A DNA stretch of 64,000 nt from contig NZ_JAGJCB010000002.1 of the NCBI RefSeq assembly GCF_017814435.1, forward strand, positions 369,665 through 433,664, read 5' to 3'. Positions within the stretch are counted from its first letter, which is position 1, and the number at the start of each line of letters is the position of its first letter. Source of the stretch: Mariniflexile gromovii (GTDB taxonomy: Bacteria > Bacteroidota > Bacteroidia > Flavobacteriales > Flavobacteriaceae). Of this stretch, positions 8,468-18,970 are shown one piece after another. Under the pieces are notes generated by a model that was not told where the DNA came from, ran no database searches, and saw only the letters and a program-made list of their open reading frames with translations. The translations under genes were made by a program, and so were the position numbers.

Positions 8468-10483
8468 TTAATTTTGAATATCATCAATGTATATGGTATA
8501 ATTTGCAGAACCATCGCCTGCTGTACCATTGTCCATTATTAATACAAGATTTACGTAATCAACAGCAGCATCAACCCCTGTTAAAGTAAAACTTAATTCT
8601 TCCCAAGCATTTGCTTTGGTTGTAGTAGCCGTAATTTCATTTGTAGCTTTAGTATTTGGCCATCCAGTAGCATCTTCAAACTTCATAAGCAAATTTAAGC
8701 CAACCCGTGGGGACCATACTTTAGCAGTAATAGTTGTACTATTATCTATTGGAAAAGGCGTAGTGACTGTAATTTTAGAGCCTGCCCATACTTGACCAGC
8801 GTCTTTAACCAATTTAGCCACCATACTTGATGAATTACCAGTTGTATAAGGATTTGCTATTACGGAAATAGCGCCACCATCAAAGCTACTTAAAGCTTGT
8901 TGCGGTTCGAAATCTAGAAATGAAACTACTGAAATATCATCAACATAAATAGTATAATTTGCAGATCCATCGCCTGATGTACCATTGTCCATTATCAATA
9001 CAAGATTAACATAATCAACAGCAGCATCAACACCAGTTAAAGTAAATGTTAATTCCTCCCATGCATTTGCTTTGGTTGTGGTAGCCGTAATTTCATTTGT
9101 AGCTTTAGTATTAGGCCATCCCGTTGCATCTTCAAACTTCATAAGTAAATTTAAGCCTACTCTTGGAGACCATACTTTAGCTGTAACTGTAGTACTGTTA
9201 TCTATAGAAAAAGGCGTGTCTACAGTAATTTTAGAACCTGCCCAAACTTGACCTGCATTTTTAACCAATTTAGATACCATACCTGAAGAATTTCCTGTTG
9301 TTTGAGGATTTGTTATTACAGAAATATCTCCTCCATCAAAAGAGCTCAATTGATATGGCGCTTCAAAATTTATTGGAAAAATAGACGGTCCTGTTACACC
9401 ATCAAACTGTTTAATGTCATCAATATAGAATGTCCAGTTTGCACCTCCAGTTCCAATAGTTCCAATATCAAAAAACATTACAAGTTTTTGATATGTTTTA
9501 CTTACATCAATAGTACTTAAATCAAATACAACCTCTTCCCAAGCCCCGTTTCCTACAGTTGTAACTTCAACTTCTTTGTTGATACTACCGTCCGTTAAAT
9601 TCTCTAATTTCAATATCATTTTTCCACCAGCTCTTGGAGACCAAACTTTCATTTTAATGAATTTCTTAGTAGAAAAATCGATAGGTGCCGATGTAGTAAT
9701 AACATTTCCTGCCCAAGTTTCTGGACCTCCTTTTACTATTTTCCCAACTTTAGAAGAAGTGTTTCCGTTAGTATCTGGATTATCTACAACAGCTGCTGAA
9801 GCACCGCCAAACCCAATAAACGCACTTGCATCAAAAATTTCAAAATCGATTGGTAATTCCGTTGGTTTAGCAATGGTTATTACTTCTGTTTTTTCTGTAG
9901 TGGATACACCACCACTTAATGCAACCACTTTAATGGTATAATCGCCAACTGCAGGGTATTCAAAACTAACTGATGCGCCGTTATCTAAATGTGTAGGTTC
10001 TTCATCGGGGTTTGATGTATCAAAATACACAAGGAAATAAGTTGCATAATCTGCAGTAGCAGACACCTTTAACACAAATGGGTTAGAACTATCTATTTCC
10101 GCATTTACTTCCAAATTTTCTGGTGCTCTAAAAGACACTATAAGCTCCTTTTCCACCTCACTTTTTAATCCAGTAATACCAGTAGCTTCTATTTTTACCG
10201 TATAAGAACCTTCGGCATAAACATGCTGTGTATTCGCTCCTTGCTTAACTATTACCGATTCCGCGGTACCGTCGCCATACGTTATATTATAGGAAACCGC
10301 ACCTTCTCCATTAGGTGTTATGGTTACAACCCCTGTATTATCTTGGGTTATTTGAAATGAAGCAGACACATTTGCTGGAGCTGTTGCGCTATCTAAATAA
10401 TCGAAATTATCATCCTCTTTATTACAACTAAAAAGTATCAATAATGCCAGACAATTAATTAATATATATTTAATTTTTTTCAT
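8468..10483 (-). CDS. Surface glycan-binding lipoprotein with tandem CBM-like repeats
   Basis: A 671-residue lipoprotein (LFSC lipobox, Cys20). Two PKD-like domains (about residues 30-125 and 126-215) are followed by three jelly-roll modules of about 150 residues, each ending in a YIDDI-type strand. The first module is divergent. The last two are nearly identical, differing at about a dozen positions over some 137 residues by my count. The shared features KVWSPR, MKFED and YTIYxDDI are typical of carbohydrate-binding modules. It is the third gene of the locus and probably holds the polysaccharide at the cell surface for SusC/SusD. The repeats could also misassemble or recombine. Confidence 0.8.
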   Translation of the reverse strand: MKKIKYILINCLALLILFSCNKEDDNFDYLDSATAPANVSASFQITQDNTGVVTITPNGEGAVSYNITYGDGTAESVIVKQGANTQHVYAEGSYTVKIEATGITGLKSEVEKELIVSFRAPENLEVNAEIDSSNPFVLKVSATADYATYFLVYFDTSNPDEEPTHLDNGASVSFEYPAVGDYTIKVVALSGGVSTTEKTEVITIAKPTELPIDFEIFDASAFIGFGGASAAVVDNPDTNGNTSSKVGKIVKGGPETWAGNVITTSAPIDFSTKKFIKMKVWSPRAGGKMILKLENLTDGSINKEVEVTTVGNGAWEEVVFDLSTIDVSKTYQKLVMFFDIGTIGTGGANWTFYIDDIKQFDGVTGPSIFPINFEAPYQLSSFDGGDISVITNPQTTGNSSGMVSKLVKNAGQVWAGSKITVDTPFSIDNSTTVTAKVWSPRVGLNLLMKFEDATGWPNTKATNEITATTTKANAWEELTFTLTGVDAAVDYVNLVLIMDNGTSGDGSANYTIYVDDISVVSFLDFEPQQALSSFDGGAISVIANPYTTGNSSSMVAKLVKDAGQVWAGSKITVTTPFPIDNSTTITAKVWSPRVGLNLLMKFEDATGWPNTKATNEITATTTKANAWEELSFTLTGVDAAVDYVNLVLIMDNGTAGDGSANYTIYIDDIQN
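8477..9360. repeat. Tandem duplication of a module of about 456 bp
   Basis: The sequence starting at 8481 recurs at 8937, an offset of 456 bp (152 codons), and similarity continues to about 9350. Most differences are at synonymous positions, so the proteins stay closer than the DNA. Confidence 0.85.
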
Positions 10484-10495
10484 AATTATAAGTTT

Positions 10496-11977
10496 TTAGT
10501 TTGTGTATCCTGGGTTTTGTGACCACCTATTTCCAGACAATTCTATTTCTTGAATAGGAATTGGGAAAAGCTCATGTTTATTTGATTGAAAACCTGGAAT
10601 GGTCCCTACGGCTTTACCTGTTCGAACTAAATCGAAGAAACGAAGCCCTTCACCAACAAATTCTACACGACGTTCTTTATAAATATCGTTGGTTAAGTTT
10701 GCACCTGAAGTTGTTACATTATGCAACTCATCATTAAAAGCACGTTTTCTTACCCTATTTAAATAAATTTTTGCTCTATCATCACTAATACTACCTCTAT
10801 TTAAAGCTTCAGCAGCCATTAACAATACATCTGCAAAGCGAATGACACGAAAATTGTTAGGGTTTGTAAGCGCCGCATCTGGTTGGTTTAAATCGCCTTT
10901 ACGCGCTATATATTTTAAGTTATAATAGCCTGTATGCTCGTACCCTTCGGTATATGTAGCACCTGTTTCTTCAGCCCATTTTACAATATCCAGTATAGAA
11001 TACTCCAAACGGATATCTCCTGGTTCAAAAGCATCAACAGCATCTTGAACAGGCACATTAAAGCTGTATCCAAAATCGTAAAGAGGTCCATCATAACTTC
11101 TTATGCCATTAAATCCAACAGCATAATTTCCATCAAGACAATAAAAACAATCATAGCTTCCACCATTTTTATCAGAATACTGGATTTCAAAAACAGATTC
11201 TATATTATTTTCGTAGTTATTTTCAAACATATTTACTGCTTCCGCTGAAGACAACAAATCATAAGGCCCATTAGCGATTAAATCTTCTAGTACTGTCCCA
11301 GCTTCTTGAAATTTGTTTTGATACAAATACGCTTTACCCAATAGTGCTTGAGCTGCTCCTTTGGTAATTCTTCCTGTTTCATTTTGAACATACGGTAAAT
11401 TGGCTGCTGCAAAAATTAAATCTTGCTCAATCAATGCATAAACATCCGCTTTTGGAGTTCTATCAATACTAAATTGTTCTCCAAATTGAATTCTTTTATC
11501 TATAGCCAATGGTACGTCGCCAAACCATTTTACCAATTCTGCATAATAAAATGCTCTTAAAAAACGAGCTTGTGCAATAACACTTGTTTTATTAGGAAAA
11601 TCTATTTTGTTTTGAAATTCCATAATATAATTGGCACGGTTAACACCTGTGTACATCCATGTCCAAATATTTCTTAACTGTGCATTTACTGGTGTATGAA
11701 TCATGTCATCAATTTCCTGTTTTCCAGGAGTATCATTAGCATCTTGTCCACCACATAAGGTATTATCTGAAGCTATTTCGGCAGTTTGAAACTGTTCAGC
11801 TGTTGCTTGTAACATATCATAAGCAGCAACTAATGCCGATTGATAATCTGCTTCTGTATTGAAAAAGTCTTCTGAATTTTCGTCTTGAGATTTAACATCT
11901 ATAAAATCGTCTGCACATGAAAACAACGTTACAAATACCAATAAAAAAAGACTACTTTTTATTTTTATATTTTTCAT
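10496..11977 (-). CDS. susD: SusD/RagB family glycan-binding outer-membrane lipoprotein
   Basis: A 493-residue SusD-like lipoprotein (Cys21 in LFSC) built of TPR-like helices. The N-terminal segment with FFNTEADYQSALVAAYDML and the C-terminal RVEFVGEGLRFFDLVRTGKA plus FPIPIQEIELS are diagnostic. SusD proteins form the lid over the SusC channel and bind oligosaccharides. The gene follows susC by 9 bases and is surely co-transcribed. Confidence 0.95.
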   Translation of the reverse strand: MKNIKIKSSLFLLVFVTLFSCADDFIDVKSQDENSEDFFNTEADYQSALVAAYDMLQATAEQFQTAEIASDNTLCGGQDANDTPGKQEIDDMIHTPVNAQLRNIWTWMYTGVNRANYIMEFQNKIDFPNKTSVIAQARFLRAFYYAELVKWFGDVPLAIDKRIQFGEQFSIDRTPKADVYALIEQDLIFAAANLPYVQNETGRITKGAAQALLGKAYLYQNKFQEAGTVLEDLIANGPYDLLSSAEAVNMFENNYENNIESVFEIQYSDKNGGSYDCFYCLDGNYAVGFNGIRSYDGPLYDFGYSFNVPVQDAVDAFEPGDIRLEYSILDIVKWAEETGATYTEGYEHTGYYNLKYIARKGDLNQPDAALTNPNNFRVIRFADVLLMAAEALNRGSISDDRAKIYLNRVRKRAFNDELHNVTTSGANLTNDIYKERRVEFVGEGLRFFDLVRTGKAVGTIPGFQSNKHELFPIPIQEIELSGNRWSQNPGYTN

Positions 11978-11986
11978 AATTTCTAA

Positions 11987-14900
11987 TTAAAATTTTACGT
12001 TTAGCCCTAATAAAAATGTTTTGGCACTTGGATAGAAACCTTGATCTATACCACCACCTAATGGCGCTCCGGAAGAAGCCGTAGGATCGAAACCAGTATA
12101 TTTTGTAAGGGTTAATAAATTACTTCCAGAAACATACAAACGTAATTTGCTGATTTTTAAACTCTCAAGAGCTTTATCTGAAAATGTGTATCCTAATTGT
12201 ACATTTTGAAGACGTATAAAAGAACCATCTTCTACATAGTAATCTGAAAATAATGTATTAGATGTTGCACCTCCTGTTACTCTTGGCGATGAATTTGTTG
12301 AGCCTTCACCAGACCAACGGTTTAAACGATTAATAGTACTATTGGTTAAAATATTATTGTTTTCATAATTACGAACAATATCGTTCCCTACAGACGCAAA
12401 AGCATAAGCTGCAAAATCGAAATTTTTATAATCTAACGAAAGGTTTAAACCCATAGTTGCATCTGGTAGTGGGTTACCAATATCAACCTTATCATCTAAG
12501 TTTATAACGCCATCTAAATTTTGATCAACAAACTTTAAATCGCCTGGTTGTGGTGCAATATCCCCAACTGGTGAAGCATCTATTTCAGCTTGATTTTGAA
12601 AAACCCCTGCGGTTTGGTAACCATAAAAATATCCTATTGGAAAACCAGCTTCCATTCTTGATGGTGCCGGTTGCCCGATACCAAACGAACCACCTGTTAA
12701 AACCCCTGTATTTGTATTTACGGAAATAACTTCGTTTTTAATATAGGTAACATTATACTTAACACTAAATTTGAAATTATCTGAGAATCTATCTGAATAT
12801 CCAATTGCAAATTCAAGTCCTGTGTTTTCAACAACACCTCCATTTACAAAAGGTGCACCACCTACTCCTAACAAGCCTGATACTTCTGGCGCCACTAATA
12901 AATCTTCTGTTCTTCTTTTAAAATAATCGGTTGTGATATCTACTTTGTTGTCCAACAATCTCATATCTAAACCTATATCCAAAGTTTTTTGCTTTTCCCA
13001 TTTAATTTCTGGGTTTGCAATGCCTCCACTTGCAGTTCCAATGGTTTCAACATTGTTGAAAAAATAATTACTTCCTCTGCTTAAAAGTGAAATATATCTG
13101 TAATCACCAATTCTGTCATTACCAAGAATACCATAAGAAGCTCTCAGTTTTAATAGGTTAAAAACCTTATTATCTTTAAGAAATTCTTCATCGGAAGCTA
13201 CCCAACCAACAGATGCTGAAGGGAAAATACCAAACCTATTATTAGGTCCAAATTTTGTAGAACCATCACGTCTTACTACTGCTGAAAGTAAGTATTTACC
13301 CTTATAATCGTATTGTAATCTTGTAAAATAGGATAGTAATCTAGAATCAAAAGTAGCGTTTCTACCAGTAAACCTGTTTATATTTTCAATATCTGAAGCT
13401 AGATCTAAACTGGCATTTGCATAGCTATTATTGATAATATCAAAACCTGTTGCTCCTGTAAATTCACCTGTTGTTTTAAAAACCGATGTTCCTAAAAGCA
13501 CATTGATATTATGAATATCGTTAATTTTGTTTTCATATTTAACAAAAGCGTCAAACGTATAATCTCTGAAGTAATTTAATCCTTCAAATACACTACTTCT
13601 ATCCACATTAAAAACTTTTCCGCTACCAAAATTTGCAATAGGGTTAAAAACGTGGGAACTTACCTCGGCATAATTAAACTGTATATTGGACTGTGCCGTA
13701 AAATGATCTAAGAAGTTGTATGATAATCCTGCGTTTCCACTTAATTTGGTAACCTTACCTTTATCATAGGTATCGTCTATTTGTGCTAAAGGGTTAATAA
13801 CTTCTGCCCCTAAACCTTCTGCTTTTGTATAATTACCATTTTCATCTGTTATAGAAAAAGTAGGCGCCATATTTAAGGCATTGAAAAGCACCGAAGCATT
13901 AGAGTTTTCTGGAAGATTATTTTTATTGGTACGCATTAAAGTAAGCCCTGATGTGAATTTAAAATTTTCTAAGAAATCTAAACTATAACTGGCATTATTT
14001 GTAAAACGTGTGAAATTTGAATCAGTTCCTCCAACAATACCATCTTGCGTTAAAAAAGATCCACTATAAGAATAAGAAGATTTTTTTCCACCACCTTTAA
14101 AAAGTATATTATGATTCATAATAAAAGCATTTTTAAAAACTTGGTCTTGCCAATCTGTTCCTACTCCTAATGAAGAAACATCTGTATATAATAACGACCC
14201 CCCTCCAGCAACTGATGCTTCATTAGCCAATAAGGCATATTCGGTAGCGTTTAAAACAGGTATTTTTCGAGTGGTTTGCTGGAAGCCTCCGTAGGCATTA
14301 TACTCCACTGTTAACGGCATCTCTTTGCGTCCAGTTTTAGTAGTAATAAGTATAACCCCATTAGCAGCCCTTACCCCATAGATACCTGCAGTAGCATCTT
14401 TAAGTATGTTCATGCTTTCAATATCGTTAGGGTTAATAACACTTAGGTCTTCAATAACGTTGCCATCCACCAATATTAAAGGGCGGCTATCCCCATTGGT
14501 AGAAACACCTCTAATACTAATTGTAGAACCACCACCAGGCGTACCAGACTGTGAGGTAATGTTAACCCCTGCTACCTGACCTTGTAAAGCTTGTTCTATA
14601 CGTGTTGGTTTAAGTGCATCAATAGTTTCTGCGCCAACAACGCTTACAGCACCTGTAATCTCTTTTTTAGTTTGTGTACCATAACCTATAACAACTATTT
14701 CATCCAGTTTTGCTAAATCTTCTTCAAGTTGAATAGATAACTTTGTACTACTTGTCACAACTATTTCTTTAGTTACATAACCAATGTAACTGAATGTGAG
14801 CGTAGATCCTTTTTTTACATCGGTAATTGTAAAATTACCATCAAAATCGGTTACAGCTCCTTTAGTAGTGTTTTTAACAAGTACATTAACTCCAGCAATT

Positions 14901-15004
14901 GGAAATCCTGTATTGTCCTGGACAGTTCCGCTAATATCAAAATTTTGCGCACCTGAGTATGCAAAAAAGAAAAAGCAAAGAATTTTAAAAAAGGTTTGTC
15001 TCAT
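11987..15004 (-). CDS. susC: SusC/RagA family TonB-dependent outer-membrane transporter
   Basis: A 1005-residue SusC-type TonB-dependent transporter with signal peptide. An N-terminal carboxypeptidase-D-like domain (ISGTVQDNTGFPIAGVNV) is followed by a TonB-box-like DEIVVIGYGTQ. The plug domain carries ALQGQVAGV and the SusC signature NGVILITTKTG. The remaining residues form the 22-strand barrel. It imports oligosaccharides across the outer membrane with SusD, using TonB-ExbBD energy. It is the first gene of the locus, 231 bases after the regulator gene on the same strand. Confidence 0.96.
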   Translation of the reverse strand: MRQTFFKILCFFFFAYSGAQNFDISGTVQDNTGFPIAGVNVLVKNTTKGAVTDFDGNFTITDVKKGSTLTFSYIGYVTKEIVVTSSTKLSIQLEEDLAKLDEIVVIGYGTQTKKEITGAVSVVGAETIDALKPTRIEQALQGQVAGVNITSQSGTPGGGSTISIRGVSTNGDSRPLILVDGNVIEDLSVINPNDIESMNILKDATAGIYGVRAANGVILITTKTGRKEMPLTVEYNAYGGFQQTTRKIPVLNATEYALLANEASVAGGGSLLYTDVSSLGVGTDWQDQVFKNAFIMNHNILFKGGGKKSSYSYSGSFLTQDGIVGGTDSNFTRFTNNASYSLDFLENFKFTSGLTLMRTNKNNLPENSNASVLFNALNMAPTFSITDENGNYTKAEGLGAEVINPLAQIDDTYDKGKVTKLSGNAGLSYNFLDHFTAQSNIQFNYAEVSSHVFNPIANFGSGKVFNVDRSSVFEGLNYFRDYTFDAFVKYENKINDIHNINVLLGTSVFKTTGEFTGATGFDIINNSYANASLDLASDIENINRFTGRNATFDSRLLSYFTRLQYDYKGKYLLSAVVRRDGSTKFGPNNRFGIFPSASVGWVASDEEFLKDNKVFNLLKLRASYGILGNDRIGDYRYISLLSRGSNYFFNNVETIGTASGGIANPEIKWEKQKTLDIGLDMRLLDNKVDITTDYFKRRTEDLLVAPEVSGLLGVGGAPFVNGGVVENTGLEFAIGYSDRFSDNFKFSVKYNVTYIKNEVISVNTNTGVLTGGSFGIGQPAPSRMEAGFPIGYFYGYQTAGVFQNQAEIDASPVGDIAPQPGDLKFVDQNLDGVINLDDKVDIGNPLPDATMGLNLSLDYKNFDFAAYAFASVGNDIVRNYENNNILTNSTINRLNRWSGEGSTNSSPRVTGGATSNTLFSDYYVEDGSFIRLQNVQLGYTFSDKALESLKISKLRLYVSGSNLLTLTKYTGFDPTASSGAPLGGGIDQGFYPSAKTFLLGLNVKF

Positions 15005-15235
15005 ATTAATTTAGTTTAATTTTAGTTTAAGTAAAACTAGCTATATATATTATGGAATTCTAATATTAAGCCTATACAAAAAACATACAATTCAAAAAAC
15101 AAATGAATTTTTTATGATAATCTTAAATTTGTAGTGGTTTTAATATGTAATTCACTTTATAATTTAAAATATCGAACAGCCAAAAAACCTTAATGTTGTG
15201 GTGTTGTATAGGTAAAATGAAGTTTTGTAGTGTTG

Positions 15236-18049
15236 TTAGATTTCTAAAATATAATCTGTTAAACTCGATTCATGGGGTAAATCCATTTTTTTTCGCAATC
15301 TATAGCGTTTTACCTCTACACTTCTAGATGAAATATTAAGTAGTGGTGCAATTTCTTTTGAAGAAAGATTTAAACGAAGGTAGGCGCAAAGTCTTAAATC
15401 ATTAGAAGTTAGTGATGGATGTTCAGATTTAATCTTTTTAAGGAAATCCTGGTCTGCATTATTGAAGGCTTCTTCAAAAGCATGCCAATCGTCCGTATTA
15501 TTTAAATTTTTATCAATAATTTTTATAACACTTTTTAAACTTTTCTGGTCTTGGGCTTTTTGCAGTTCGCTCTTAATGTTATTTAAGAATTCATTTTTCT
15601 TAATTAAGCTCATAGTAGATATTGCCAACTCTCTGTTTTTGTTATCAATATCCTGTCTTAAATTTTCATTATTAAAGCGCATTAATTGTTGCTTATTCTC
15701 TAATTCCTTCAATTCTAAATCACGCTGTGTTTTGTAAAGCAATTTTTCGCGTTGCTTTCTATAATAGCGTTTATAAACAGTATGCATAAACAAAGAAAAC
15801 AATGCCACCAAAATAAAATAGACACCAAACATAACTTTGGTTAAATACCAAGGAGGATCTATTTTAAAGCTATAACTTTCTATATTTTCTGAAACGTCAT
15901 TACCTATTCTAGATTTTACATAAAACGTGTATTCACCAAATGGTAAATTTTCAAATAATGCATTGGATTGTGTTGACCATTTGCTCCAAAAATTATAGAT
16001 ACCCTCTAACTTATATTGATATTCTGCTTCTAAATATTTATCGTATTCTGGTACACTAAAATTAAACTCTAAATTGTTTTCGTTATTCTTAAAAATACCT
16101 TTTGTTGAAGGATCCAAAAATTCCGTTTTAAAGCTGTTCTTTTTATAATAACCTTTTGAAATTAGATCTATATTTACTTTATGAGGTTTTTCATTAAGTT
16201 TATCTAAATCTATTATTATATAACCTAATGTATTACCGTACAGGTATTTATTATTGTTTATATACGATATGTTTTCATAACCTGATACATCATTTCTTAA
16301 GGAACTTGGTAATGGGATTTTATTTATTTTATAACTGTTACTAAGTTTAAAAGGTGCAAAATAACTAATGTCATGTAACGAAAAAGACCAAAGTGTATTG
16401 GTTTCTTTAATGAATACTAATTTACCTGAAGTAAATTGTTCTTTTAGAAACAATCCGCTTAAAATAGAATCTCTTACAAACCTATTTTTTATTTCATCAT
16501 ACTTAAAAACACCTTCCTTTTGTGTGTATAATAATTGGTTATGATACTTAATTAAGCTTGTTTTAAGGCCTTGAGCCACAGAAGTGTCCTTTAAAACAGA
16601 GATAGCCTTTGTATAATTAGCATCCAACTTTACTTTAAACACCCCTTTATACTCATGGCTAACAAACACATCTGTACCATTAAGTATTTCAAAATAGCGA
16701 CTGGAAATATCAAAACCTTCAATTTTATTTTTAAACACCCATTGTCCATGTTTGTTTTCAAGAATATTTAAACCGTTATAGTTACCTTGAAGCAGTAGCT
16801 TATTATTTTTTGAAATGGTTTTTATGTTCCATGTACCCTGTATATCTGAAATAAACTGTGCCTGTGCACCATTAATTATAAAAGTTCCAGAATTATTTCC
16901 ACAAAAAAGTGTATTGTCTATATTGGTTAAACACCAAACAGCACCTTGGGTACCAGGTACTAATTTAAATTGATTATCAGAATTTATTTCTTTGTAGAAT
17001 AAGCCTTGATTGGTTCCTATGTATAAATAATTATTGAATAAAATAGAGGTATTTACCGAACCTATTTTCCCTTTTTCTCCATTGTAAATGGTAAATGGCG
17101 AACTAAGGTTAATACAATTAATACCGTTTTCTAAACCTAACCATACATTATTATCTACATCTTCAAACACCGAAAGTACCGTGTTGTTACTTAATCCATT
17201 ATTTTGATTGATGTAATGTTCAATATCGCCATCTGAAGTTACATGTAAAATACCATTTGAAATAGTTCCAAGAATAAAACTTTGGTCCTTCAACTTAATA
17301 CTGCTATAAATTCTATCATTTAAAAGAACTTCATTTGCTGAAATGTCCCATTTTATAAGCGTATTATCTTTGAAAATGTAAAAACCATTATCTTCCGTTT
17401 GAAATAGTAAATTCCCTTGGTGGTTGAAAATATTAACCAGTAAATTTTCTTTCAAAATAGGGTGATTGCTAACTAAACGTGCTTTACCATTAACAATTTC
17501 GAAAACACCTTCTTTTGTTTTTTGAAAATAAACGCCTTCATTAATTTTAAATACTTTATAAAGAACGGTGTTAGAACTTATAATAGAACATGTATCATCT
17601 CTTTGGTTGTAAACGTAAATACGCTTTAGCGATTGAAACAGAATAAAATCATCAACATGAATGATGTTCCATATTTCTTCATCCTCTAAAAATGATATTT
17701 TAAGTTTTGATGATAGAGATGTATAATTTAAAATTCCTAAACTATTTTTTTTCCAAAAACCAAACTCTCTATAACATCCTGTATAAATTAACTCGTCAAT
17801 AACATTAACAGATCTAACAATGGTTTGGTTTGGTGAGTTGTATAGTACCCATTTAGCTCCATTAAACACCAATAAGCCTTTATTATTGGCTACATAAATA
17901 TGCTTTTCTTTAGATTGTGAAATGGACCAATTCTGATTCTCTCCACCGTATTCATTTGGCGTAAATATTTGTATTGGCGGATGCTCTTGCCCATTTACTA
18001 ATACGCAAAAAAAGAGGATGAATAATATGGGTAGTTGTTTAATTGGCAT
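15236..18049 (-). CDS. Membrane-tethered propeller sensor with LuxR-type DNA-binding domain
   Basis: A 937-residue one-component regulator. A signal peptide leads into a periplasmic two-component-regulator beta-propeller (about residues 25-620), then a Y_Y_Y domain (about 640-735). One transmembrane helix lies at about 737-759, followed by a coiled coil (about 760-840) and a C-terminal LuxR-type helix-turn-helix (SSKEIAPLLNISSRSVEVKR). There is no histidine kinase or receiver domain, so the signal must pass directly to the DNA-binding end. Such regulators flank flavobacterial polysaccharide loci. It probably senses a glucan oligosaccharide and activates susC; this is inferred from position. 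Confidence 0.85.
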   Translation of the reverse strand: MPIKQLPILFILFFCVLVNGQEHPPIQIFTPNEYGGENQNWSISQSKEKHIYVANNKGLLVFNGAKWVLYNSPNQTIVRSVNVIDELIYTGCYREFGFWKKNSLGILNYTSLSSKLKISFLEDEEIWNIIHVDDFILFQSLKRIYVYNQRDDTCSIISSNTVLYKVFKINEGVYFQKTKEGVFEIVNGKARLVSNHPILKENLLVNIFNHQGNLLFQTEDNGFYIFKDNTLIKWDISANEVLLNDRIYSSIKLKDQSFILGTISNGILHVTSDGDIEHYINQNNGLSNNTVLSVFEDVDNNVWLGLENGINCINLSSPFTIYNGEKGKIGSVNTSILFNNYLYIGTNQGLFYKEINSDNQFKLVPGTQGAVWCLTNIDNTLFCGNNSGTFIINGAQAQFISDIQGTWNIKTISKNNKLLLQGNYNGLNILENKHGQWVFKNKIEGFDISSRYFEILNGTDVFVSHEYKGVFKVKLDANYTKAISVLKDTSVAQGLKTSLIKYHNQLLYTQKEGVFKYDEIKNRFVRDSILSGLFLKEQFTSGKLVFIKETNTLWSFSLHDISYFAPFKLSNSYKINKIPLPSSLRNDVSGYENISYINNNKYLYGNTLGYIIIDLDKLNEKPHKVNIDLISKGYYKKNSFKTEFLDPSTKGIFKNNENNLEFNFSVPEYDKYLEAEYQYKLEGIYNFWSKWSTQSNALFENLPFGEYTFYVKSRIGNDVSENIESYSFKIDPPWYLTKVMFGVYFILVALFSLFMHTVYKRYYRKQREKLLYKTQRDLELKELENKQQLMRFNNENLRQDIDNKNRELAISTMSLIKKNEFLNNIKSELQKAQDQKSLKSVIKIIDKNLNNTDDWHAFEEAFNNADQDFLKKIKSEHPSLTSNDLRLCAYLRLNLSSKEIAPLLNISSRSVEVKRYRLRKKMDLPHESSLTDYILEI

Positions 18050-18150
18050 TAAATCAAGTAAAGATTTATAGTAATACTAATGTACTAAAATTTAAAGACA
18101 AAACTGTTTTTGTATAGGTAATCGTATAGATACTTTAAAAAAGCAAAATA

Positions 18151-18180
18151 AAAAAAGCAATACCTAAGTATTGCTTTTTT
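18151..18180 (-). terminator. Terminator downstream of the DUF2807 gene
   Basis: A perfect 13-bp stem AAAAAAGCAATAC/GTATTGCTTTTTT with a CTAA loop. T runs follow on both strands. It isolates the DUF2807 gene from the regulator gene. Confidence 0.85.
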
Positions 18181-18200
18181 AAATTAAGTTATAACTATTA

Positions 18201-18875
18201 CTATTCCATTTTTTTAACTCTACCACCTAACACGGTAGTTTCATTAATAGTTTCCGGTTTTCCATAAATATAAACATCACCTCCTGCCCTAATTTTTACA
18301 TCTACCTGTTTTGATGCTTTTACACGAGCTTCACCAGCTGCATTTATAGATACATCTGTTTTATCGGTTTCAAGCATTTCTCCATCATATATTCCTCCTG
18401 TTAAAAGAGATACCTTTTGAGATTTTGAATGACCAGATGTTTTTATTTTTCCACCTGTTACAGCTTTTACGATGGTATAAGTAACGTCTAATGGGATTTG
18501 GATGCTTCCTCCTTCTTGGGCTCTTAAATCTATCTCAAACTGCTTGATACTATCCTTTCCTGTTACTTTTGATCCTTCATTAGTATCAATAATATCTAAA
18601 GATGTATAATGTAAAATTACTTTAGTGTTATTGCCATCAAAAGTTTCGCCAATAGTCATTTTAATTTTTAATGTTCCGTTTTTGTTATTTATAACTACTT
18701 TTTCTGTATTACTTCCTGTAATAATAGCTTTGTTTTCGTTGGATTTTACCAATTCAACTTCTATTAAATCGTAAACTTTAAGTTCATTAAATTCTCCAAC
18801 TGTTTTTTCAATTTGTTTTTGAGCTATAGTAACTCCAGATATTAATGTAGCTACTAGTAAGAATATATATTTCAT
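18201..18875 (-). CDS. DUF2807 (GIN domain) secreted protein
   Basis: A 224-residue protein with a Sec signal peptide (cleavage near GVTIAQ). It consists of a DUF2807 auto-transporter-like beta-helix with repeated short strands, for example VSLLTGGIYDGEML and VSINAAGEARVKAS. These proteins are common in Bacteroidota and are exported, but have no known function. The gene is monocistronic with its own terminator. Confidence 0.8.
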   Translation of the reverse strand: MKYIFLLVATLISGVTIAQKQIEKTVGEFNELKVYDLIEVELVKSNENKAIITGSNTEKVVINNKNGTLKIKMTIGETFDGNNTKVILHYTSLDIIDTNEGSKVTGKDSIKQFEIDLRAQEGGSIQIPLDVTYTIVKAVTGGKIKTSGHSKSQKVSLLTGGIYDGEMLETDKTDVSINAAGEARVKASKQVDVKIRAGGDVYIYGKPETINETTVLGGRVKKME

Positions 18876-18970
18876 TTTATACTTTTTTGATTAAACGTGA
18901 TTAATCAATAATTATTCCTTAGTTAACTTTTAATTAAGAATATTTTTTTCTTTAACTAAAGTAATAATGA

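Noticed and set aside
15124..15131. TAAATTTG -7-like box on the plus strand between susC and its regulator
   Set aside because: It points into the antisense of the regulator gene and has no -33 TTG; no plus-strand gene follows.
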